Source: Cryomorpha ignava (GTDB taxonomy: Bacteria; Bacteroidota; Bacteroidia; Flavobacteriales_D; Cryomorphaceae). From it: a stretch of DNA of 59,960 nt. Where the stretch lies: positions 1 through 59,960 of the forward strand of contig NZ_JAAGVY010000031.1 in assembly GCF_010686655.1 (NCBI RefSeq). The letters are read 5' to 3'. Of the stretch, positions 54,744 through 59,960 are shown piece after piece. The number at the start of each line of letters is the position of its first letter. Within the stretch, counting starts at the first letter, position 1. The position numbers and the translations under genes were made by a program. Below the pieces are notes generated by a model that made no database searches, was not told the origin of the DNA, and saw nothing but the letters and a program-made list of their open reading frames with translations.

Positions 54744-57464
54744 ATGAAACACTTATACAAATCATTTTATCTTTTAGTCACACTATTCCTTATCGGCATT
54801 ACCGCACAGGTAAATGCGCAAACCGGTAATTCCTGCAATACAGCTATTCCGCTTACGGTAAACGTGAATAGCTGTGTATATCAAACAGCATCTACTGCTG
54901 GCCTTACAAACAGCGGGCAAATACCGTTTGGTGCAAGCTGTACCGGTTTTGCAGGTAACGATCTTTGGTATTCTGTTGTATTACCTGCCTCTGGTGAGGT
55001 ATATATTAACTCACGGTTTATTCCCGGTACATCAAGTCTTTTGATGGATATCAATATGGCCGTATATTCAGGTGCCTGTGGTTCACTATCACTTATCGGT
55101 TGTGACGAAGATTCAGGTTCTGGATTCTATCCTGCGAGTACGCTTACAGGTGCTCCCGGCGCTATAAGGTATATTCAATTATGGGATGTAGGTGGCAATC
55201 AGGCTACTCCATTCGAGATTTGTGCAAGTGGTACCCCTACCTGTACATCTCCCACAGCCACATTTACGCGTCAGTGCCTTGGAAACAATGAGTATCAGAT
55301 TACTATGAATGTAACCAGCCTGGGAGATGCAACAGAGGTAACCCTTACCAACAATGGAGGTGCACCGGCTATAACAGGAATAACAGCAACTGGCCCACAA
55401 GTAGTGGGTCCCTTCGATCTTGGACAGACAGTAGCTATTACTTTGGGACATGCAGAAGATGCAACATGTAATGTTGTTTTTAACCTATCAGATCTTGGTC
55501 TGACATGTGAAAATGAAATTTCATGTGGAATTGATAAGATAGTAAATTACTGTTATGGGAATTTTGATAACAATGCATTCTTGTACAGCTCTCCTGATGG
55601 ATCGCCTCTTACAATTACCTTCAATTCTGGATTGATTCAAAGTCCTGAAGATCGAATTATTATTAAAGATGGTGTTGACAATAATGCTCCAATTCTTTAC
55701 AATGGGTCTAACGGTGGAAACTTAGCCGGTCTTATTAGAACTGCCACAAGCGGAAGCATTTATTTGAGAGTTCTTTCAGATGCCGGTGGTAGCTGTCAGG
55801 ATGGTAGCCTTGGTCTTGGAACTCCATGGAATTATACAGTAAGCTGCGAAGGCCTTCCACCTTGTGAAGCTGCAGTTGAACTTGTGTCTCAAACTACATT
55901 TGCAGCATCAGAAATTGGTGCCGATCTTTCCGGAGTTCCATTCTCTGGAGCGACACAGTGTGCAGGTCCGGGAAATAATCCCGACCTCTACTTTAAGTTT
56001 ACAGCCGTGGGTACAGTTACCTATTTCCGTGTGCAAGGTGGTGCCGGTTTCGATCCTGCGGTTGAAGTATTTGAAGGTTGCGGACAAGCTCAACTTGCTT
56101 GCACAAATGAGGCAGCCGAAGGTTTGAGAGAATTGTTCTGGGTTACTGGTCTTACACCAGGCCAAGAGTACGTATATCGCGTATATCACGCGGGTGCTGG
56201 TGCGCCGGCTACAACTGCATTCCAAACGGCAATTGCCCACATCCCTACAGTTCAATTGCGCCCTTCAGATTGCGGAGCTACAGGATTGGTGTCAACCAGC
56301 ATTATCAGATCTACAACCCCAAATCCTAACTTTTTAACAAGCGGATTTATATGGGAGTTTACTGAACTTGAGGCTCCTTTCAATGTCTATGAAGTAAATT
56401 CTCCAAACGGAGGAAACCCGCAGTTTAGAATCTATTGGTTTGCTGATTACCAATATGGTCGTTCGTACTCGGTAAGAATTAAAGCGGTAATGTATCAGGG
56501 ACCAAATATAGGTGATTACGGTCCTGCCTGTACCATCTCTCTTTCAGATCCGGTTGGTTCAGCGCTGCAACCATCGTATGACAATGGATTCTTTCAATTA
56601 TGCGATATCGTGAAAGCAGTTCCGGTAAGCGGAACATCCAATTATAGATGGACTTTTGATGATGGAACAAATGTTCTTGAGTACAATTCAAATTCAAGTA
56701 ACTATTTCTTGCCATTGCAAAACGTGAATGGACTCGAACTGGGAACTTCTTATGCTGTGAATGTATATGTTACAAATGGCGGTGTAGAGACTACTACGAG
56801 TATTGAACGAACCATTAATATGGCCGGTGCTGTTTCAAACACCTCTTTAAATCCTGCCTTCCTGGCATGCGGATCTACAGTGAGCCTTGGTCAGTGGACA
56901 CAAGCTTTTCCGGTGTGTTCGGCAACGGCATTTACTTTCCGTTTTGAAAATCTTTCTCAACCGTTACTTCCCGTTATCGAAAAAGTCAATCCTACTCGCG
57001 TAATCATATTTAGTGCCGTTCCGGGTTTATTGCCGGGAGATACCTATAGCGTTACTGTAAAAGCAGCGGCAGGTGGACTTGTTGGCGACTATTCTACAGC
57101 TTGCGAAATAACAATTGCAGCTTTGGTAGAAAGACCAATCTCTACAACTACTGCAAGCCCTTCTGCTAATAATGTTGATGCGGGAATTCTTGATAATTCT
57201 GATCTAACGGTTTATCCAAATCCGGTTTCTGCAAACAATGACATTGTTGTTGTAATTTCTGATATGAAAGAAGCACAACAGAACATTATAGTAGAAATCT
57301 ACGATATGAATGGTAGACTAATGCAAAGCGAGCGCTTTGGAAATAACGGAATGACTTTTAACGGAAAAGTAAATCTTGACCAAAAAGTTGCAACCGGAGT
57401 TTACATTCTCAAAACTATCGTGAATGGCGCAGTACAAGGAAATCAAAAATTAATAATCGAATAG
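54744..57464 (+). CDS. Large T9SS-secreted multidomain protein
   Basis: A 906-residue protein with signal peptide (1-25, ending VNAQ). Residues 27-160 form a pre-peptidase-like beta domain with paired cysteines; 260-370 resemble a CUB-type domain (IVNYCYGNFDNNAF, then GSIYLRVLSDAGG); 380-500 repeat the first type; 505-820 are cysteine-bearing beta repeats with the recurring unit G..Y.V.VKA...G..GDYG.AC. The last 85 residues are a type A sorting domain (VYPNPVSANNDIVV...YDMNGRLMQ...GVYILKT). It is a surface or secreted protein, probably adhesive or binding; no catalytic motif was seen. Confidence 0.88.
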   Translation: MKHLYKSFYLLVTLFLIGITAQVNAQTGNSCNTAIPLTVNVNSCVYQTASTAGLTNSGQIPFGASCTGFAGNDLWYSVVLPASGEVYINSRFIPGTSSLLMDINMAVYSGACGSLSLIGCDEDSGSGFYPASTLTGAPGAIRYIQLWDVGGNQATPFEICASGTPTCTSPTATFTRQCLGNNEYQITMNVTSLGDATEVTLTNNGGAPAITGITATGPQVVGPFDLGQTVAITLGHAEDATCNVVFNLSDLGLTCENEISCGIDKIVNYCYGNFDNNAFLYSSPDGSPLTITFNSGLIQSPEDRIIIKDGVDNNAPILYNGSNGGNLAGLIRTATSGSIYLRVLSDAGGSCQDGSLGLGTPWNYTVSCEGLPPCEAAVELVSQTTFAASEIGADLSGVPFSGATQCAGPGNNPDLYFKFTAVGTVTYFRVQGGAGFDPAVEVFEGCGQAQLACTNEAAEGLRELFWVTGLTPGQEYVYRVYHAGAGAPATTAFQTAIAHIPTVQLRPSDCGATGLVSTSIIRSTTPNPNFLTSGFIWEFTELEAPFNVYEVNSPNGGNPQFRIYWFADYQYGRSYSVRIKAVMYQGPNIGDYGPACTISLSDPVGSALQPSYDNGFFQLCDIVKAVPVSGTSNYRWTFDDGTNVLEYNSNSSNYFLPLQNVNGLELGTSYAVNVYVTNGGVETTTSIERTINMAGAVSNTSLNPAFLACGSTVSLGQWTQAFPVCSATAFTFRFENLSQPLLPVIEKVNPTRVIIFSAVPGLLPGDTYSVTVKAAAGGLVGDYSTACEITIAALVERPISTTTASPSANNVDAGILDNSDLTVYPNPVSANNDIVVVISDMKEAQQNIIVEIYDMNGRLMQSERFGNNGMTFNGKVNLDQKVATGVYILKTIVNGAVQGNQKLIIE

Positions 57465-57487
57465 CGATTATAACCATATCAATGTTT

Positions 57488-57518
57488 AAAATCCCTGCGC
57501 TTGTCGCAGGGATTTTTT
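57488..57518 (+). terminator. Terminator of 906-aa T9SS gene
   Basis: Stem ATCCCTGCG (57491-57499) with CGCAGGGAT (57505-57513), followed by a run of T. Confidence 0.9.
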
Positions 57519-57539
57519 CATTTAGGCCATGTTTTTATC

Positions 57540-57547
57540 TACATTTG
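57540..57547 (+). promoter_or_regulatory. Candidate -7 element for E1 gene
   Basis: TACATTTG matches TAnnTTTG, 16 bases before the ATG at 57564. The spacing to the start is like that of the DUF4920 gene. Confidence 0.45.
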
Positions 57548-57563
57548 ATTAAATATTTTTTCT

Positions 57564-59564
57564 ATGATTACTGCTGAGAAGAAACAAACAGATTTTGAAC
57601 GCAAAGACCTTACTGATAAGGAATTAAAACATATTTATTACAATCTTCTAAAACCCAGGATGATTGAAGAAAAAATGCTCAGCCAGCTCCGGCAAGGCAA
57701 AATCTCTAAATGGTTTTCGGGAATAGGTCAGGAAGCCATTAGTGTAGGCCTTACATTAGCTTTGAACGACGACGAGTACATATTGCCAATGCATCGAAAT
57801 CTCGGTGTTTTTACGTCGCGAAAACTGCCTTTAGATAGATTGTTTTCGCAGTTTCAGGGTAAAATGAATGGCTATACCAAAGGTAGAGACCGTTCTTTTC
57901 ACTTTGGCATAAAAGAAGCGCGAATAGTGGGTATGATATCACACCTTGGCCCACAGATGGGTGTGGCAGATGGTATAGCTCTGGCACAATTGCTCGGCAA
58001 AGAGAAGGGAGTTACAGCCGTATTTACCGGAGATGGTGGAGCGAGCGAAGGCGATTTTCACGAAAGTTTAAACGTTGCAGCCGTATGGAATCTGCCGGTA
58101 ATGTTTATTGTTGAAAACAACGGCTACGGACTTTCAACCCCTTCATCAGAACAGTTTAAATGTAAGCAATTTATCGATAAGGGTATAGGTTATGGAATGG
58201 AAACCCTCCAGATAGCCGGGAATAATATTGTTGAAGTTTACACCAAATTTCGAGATCTGGCAAAGAGTATGCGCGAAAATCCACGTCCCGTTTTGGTAGA
58301 GTGCCTTACTTTTAGAATGCGCGGTCATGAAGAGGCTTCGGGAACGAAGTATGTGCCACAAGATATTATGGACTTTTGGGGCAAGAAAGACCCGGTAGAG
58401 AATTTTGAACGGTTTTTACTTGCTGAAGATGTACTTACTGAAGAGGAGATCAGTTCATATAAGGAAGAGATCAAAGCAGAGATTAACGATGGTCTTAAAA
58501 AGGCTTACGCCGAAGAGAATATCGAGCAAAGCGATGCCACAGAACTGGGCGATGTTTATGCACCATTTGACTATGCCGAAACTAAGCCTTCAGGCGAAAA
58601 AACAGAGATGCGCTTAATCGATGCTATTGCTGATGGATTGAAGGAAGCCATGCGACGACATCCAAATTTGGTTTTGATGGGGCAGGATATTGCCGACTAC
58701 GGTGGTGTTTTTAAAATTACCGAAGGCTTTGTTGAAGAGTTTGGAAAGGATCGCGTACGAAATACCCCACTTTGCGAAGCTGCTATAGTAGGTACTGGCC
58801 TTGGACTTTCTATTAAAGGACACAAAGCTATGGTAGAGATGCAATTTGCCGATTTTGTAACCGAAGGGTTCAACCAAATTGTGAATAATTTGGCGAAAGC
58901 CCATTACCGCTGGGAGCAAAATGCCGATGTAGTAGTGCGTATGCCCACAGGTGCAGGGGTACAGGCTGGCCCATATCACTCGCAGAGCAATGAAGCCTGG
59001 TTTACGCATGTCCCCGGATTAAAAGTGGTGTATCCGGCTTTTCCTGCTGATGCCAAAGGACTTTTATTAACGGCGTTTGAAGACCCGAATCCTGTGATGT
59101 ATTTTGAGCACAAGGCACTTTACCGCAGCCTTAAAGGCGATGTGCCTGCGGGCTATTACACCATTCCATTTGGAAAAGCAGCAACAGTGCGCGAAGGAAA
59201 TGAGCTTTCAATAATTACGTATGGTATGGGGGTGCACTGGGCTATGGCTTTAGCCGATGAAATGCCTGATAAGTCTATAGAAGTCATCGATTTGCGAACT
59301 TTAGTTCCTCTGGATGAAGAAGCTATTTTTGCTTCGGTTCGCAAAACAGGTCGCGCTTTAATTCTACATGAAGATACCATGTTTGGAGGTTTGGGAGGTG
59401 AGCTTTCGGCTTTGATTACCGAAAACTGCTTTGAAGACCTCGATGCACCGGTTATGCGCTGTGCAAGTATGGACACCCCGGTGCCATTTGTCGGAGCACT
59501 TGAAAAAGAATTTTTGGCAAATTCACGATTGAAAGAAATTGCAGAGAAGGTATTAAACTACTAA
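57564..59564 (+). CDS. Branched-chain 2-oxoacid dehydrogenase E1, fused alpha and beta subunits
   Basis: A 666-residue thiamine-diphosphate enzyme. Residues 15-330 are E1 alpha, with the TPP-binding motif GDGGASEGD (156-164) ending at Asn185-Asn186. Residues 348-666 are E1 beta, with EAAIVGTGLGLS, EMQFADFV and MPTGAGVQAGPYHSQS. It decarboxylates branched-chain (valine, leucine, isoleucine derived) 2-oxoacids in the first step of the complex; a role with pyruvate or another 2-oxoacid cannot be excluded. In many bacteria the two subunits are separate; the fused form is common in Bacteroidota. The E2 and E3 genes are not in the window. Confidence 0.92.
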   Translation: MITAEKKQTDFERKDLTDKELKHIYYNLLKPRMIEEKMLSQLRQGKISKWFSGIGQEAISVGLTLALNDDEYILPMHRNLGVFTSRKLPLDRLFSQFQGKMNGYTKGRDRSFHFGIKEARIVGMISHLGPQMGVADGIALAQLLGKEKGVTAVFTGDGGASEGDFHESLNVAAVWNLPVMFIVENNGYGLSTPSSEQFKCKQFIDKGIGYGMETLQIAGNNIVEVYTKFRDLAKSMRENPRPVLVECLTFRMRGHEEASGTKYVPQDIMDFWGKKDPVENFERFLLAEDVLTEEEISSYKEEIKAEINDGLKKAYAEENIEQSDATELGDVYAPFDYAETKPSGEKTEMRLIDAIADGLKEAMRRHPNLVLMGQDIADYGGVFKITEGFVEEFGKDRVRNTPLCEAAIVGTGLGLSIKGHKAMVEMQFADFVTEGFNQIVNNLAKAHYRWEQNADVVVRMPTGAGVQAGPYHSQSNEAWFTHVPGLKVVYPAFPADAKGLLLTAFEDPNPVMYFEHKALYRSLKGDVPAGYYTIPFGKAATVREGNELSIITYGMGVHWAMALADEMPDKSIEVIDLRTLVPLDEEAIFASVRKTGRALILHEDTMFGGLGGELSALITENCFEDLDAPVMRCASMDTPVPFVGALEKEFLANSRLKEIAEKVLNY

Positions 59565-59633
59565 AGAGTCAGGTTAATAAGTTAAGCCTTGTTGACTTTT
59601 AGACGCTCCGTCGACCATTGGGAGTGGTATGTA

Positions 59634-59960
59634 AGTGGTATCCACCCTGCGGAATTTCATGGGTAATACGATAATAGGAAAAGGAGTAAGAACTGTTATA
59701 TGAATGGTATTTTTGTGAATCAATACCCGCTCCGCAGTGGTATCCACCCTGCGGAATTTCATGGGTAATATGATAATAGGAAAAGGAGCAAGAACTGTTA
59801 TATGAATGGTATTTTTGTGAATCAATACCCGCTCCGCAGTGGTATCCACCCTGCGGAATTTCATGGGTAATATGATAATAGGAAAAGGAGCAAGAACTGT
59901 TATATGAATGGTATTTTTGTGAATCAATACCCGCTCCGCAGTGGTATCCACCCTGCGGAA
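59634..59960. repeat. 102-bp tandem repeat, at least 3.2 copies, continuing past the window
   Basis: Units start at 59634, 59736, 59838 and 59940. Copies two and three are identical; copy one differs from them at two visible positions. Each unit boundary contains a hairpin, TCCGCAG...CTGCGGA, with a short inner TGG/CCA pair. The period is 34 codons, so the reverse strand stays open for 125 codons (from 59951 to 59574) and would encode 34-residue repeats starting VDTTAERVLIHK. There is no start or signal peptide, so this is probably a non-coding minisatellite, though a repeat protein extending beyond the window is possible. The rest of 59565-59633 holds nothing recognisable. Confidence 0.93.

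Noticed and set aside
59574-59951. Repeat protein gene on the minus strand
   Set aside because: No start codon with an upstream region is visible inside the window, no signal peptide, and the open frame follows from a period divisible by three. Kept as a repeat with the coding option noted.

Overview
The window looks like chromosomal DNA of a marine-type member of the Bacteroidota, most likely order Flavobacteriales. The evidence is: several secreted proteins with a type IX secretion (T9SS) C-terminal sorting domain; a TonB-dependent receptor paired with a DUF4249 lipoprotein; a PorE-like TPR/propeller/OmpA protein; a fused alpha-beta branched-chain 2-oxoacid dehydrogenase E1; AT-rich start regions without Shine-Dalgarno sequences; and repeated matches to the Bacteroidota promoter -7 element TAnnTTTG. 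The species was not identified. No rRNA, phage, complete insertion sequence or CRISPR array was seen. One tRNA (Pro, GGG) is present.

Layout. 1-3.9 kb: a polytopic membrane protein, an outer-membrane barrel, a small lipoprotein and a DUF1573 protein. 3.9-7.4 kb: a CtpA-type S41 protease, divergent from an unusual fusion of a degenerate sigma-70-like domain, one membrane helix and a protease-dead trypsin-like domain. 7.4-12 kb: thioredoxin reductase, then a TonB receptor/DUF4249 pair. 12-17 kb: a probable lipid A or undecaprenyl-sugar module (GT2, duplicated LAB_N membrane protein, sugar epimerase, ArnT-like transferase, GDPD lipoprotein). 17-18.4 kb: tRNA-Pro, a small membrane protein and a 2OG-Fe(II) oxygenase. 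18.8-24 kb: an S9 peptidase, two T9SS cargo genes (one frame-shifted by an 11-bp triplication) and a truncated second copy of the S9 peptidase. 24-31.4 kb: two barrel proteins, xseB/xseA/response regulator, a flotillin-like remnant, a dienelactone hydrolase lipoprotein and a vanadium haloperoxidase/PAP2 lipoprotein pair. 31.6-38.2 kb: a metallophosphatase, a frame-shifted DUF262/DUF1524 gene, DUF488, DUF2383, and a divergent Old-Yellow-Enzyme/SDR pair. 38.2-39.2 kb: a repeat-rich intergenic zone and an orphan UPF0175 antitoxin-like gene. 39.2-45.4 kb: a frame-shifted TVP38-family gene, a 1094-aa VPS10/BNR propeller protein with a 4HB sensor, and hutI. 45.5-46.5 kb: a broken rhuM-like gene. 46.6-54.6 kb: a forward cluster aroC - dicarboxylate symporter - AsmA-like - PorE-like - DUF4920. 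54.7-59.6 kb: a 906-aa T9SS cargo protein and the E1 fusion. The window ends inside a 102-bp tandem repeat.

How it works together. Much of the content is cell-envelope biology: outer-membrane transport, lipid A decoration, periplasmic proteolysis and redox, AsmA and PorE-type envelope proteins, and T9SS cargo. The rest is housekeeping metabolism (aroC, hutI, E1, trxB, exonuclease VII). Accessory defence or toxin-type genes (DUF262/DUF1524, rhuM, UPF0175) are broken or orphaned. Three of the broken genes carry a -1 change in a short A or T run, so either real decay or consensus error must be considered. The most unusual single object is the sigma-like/transmembrane/pseudo-trypsin fusion at 5791-7335.
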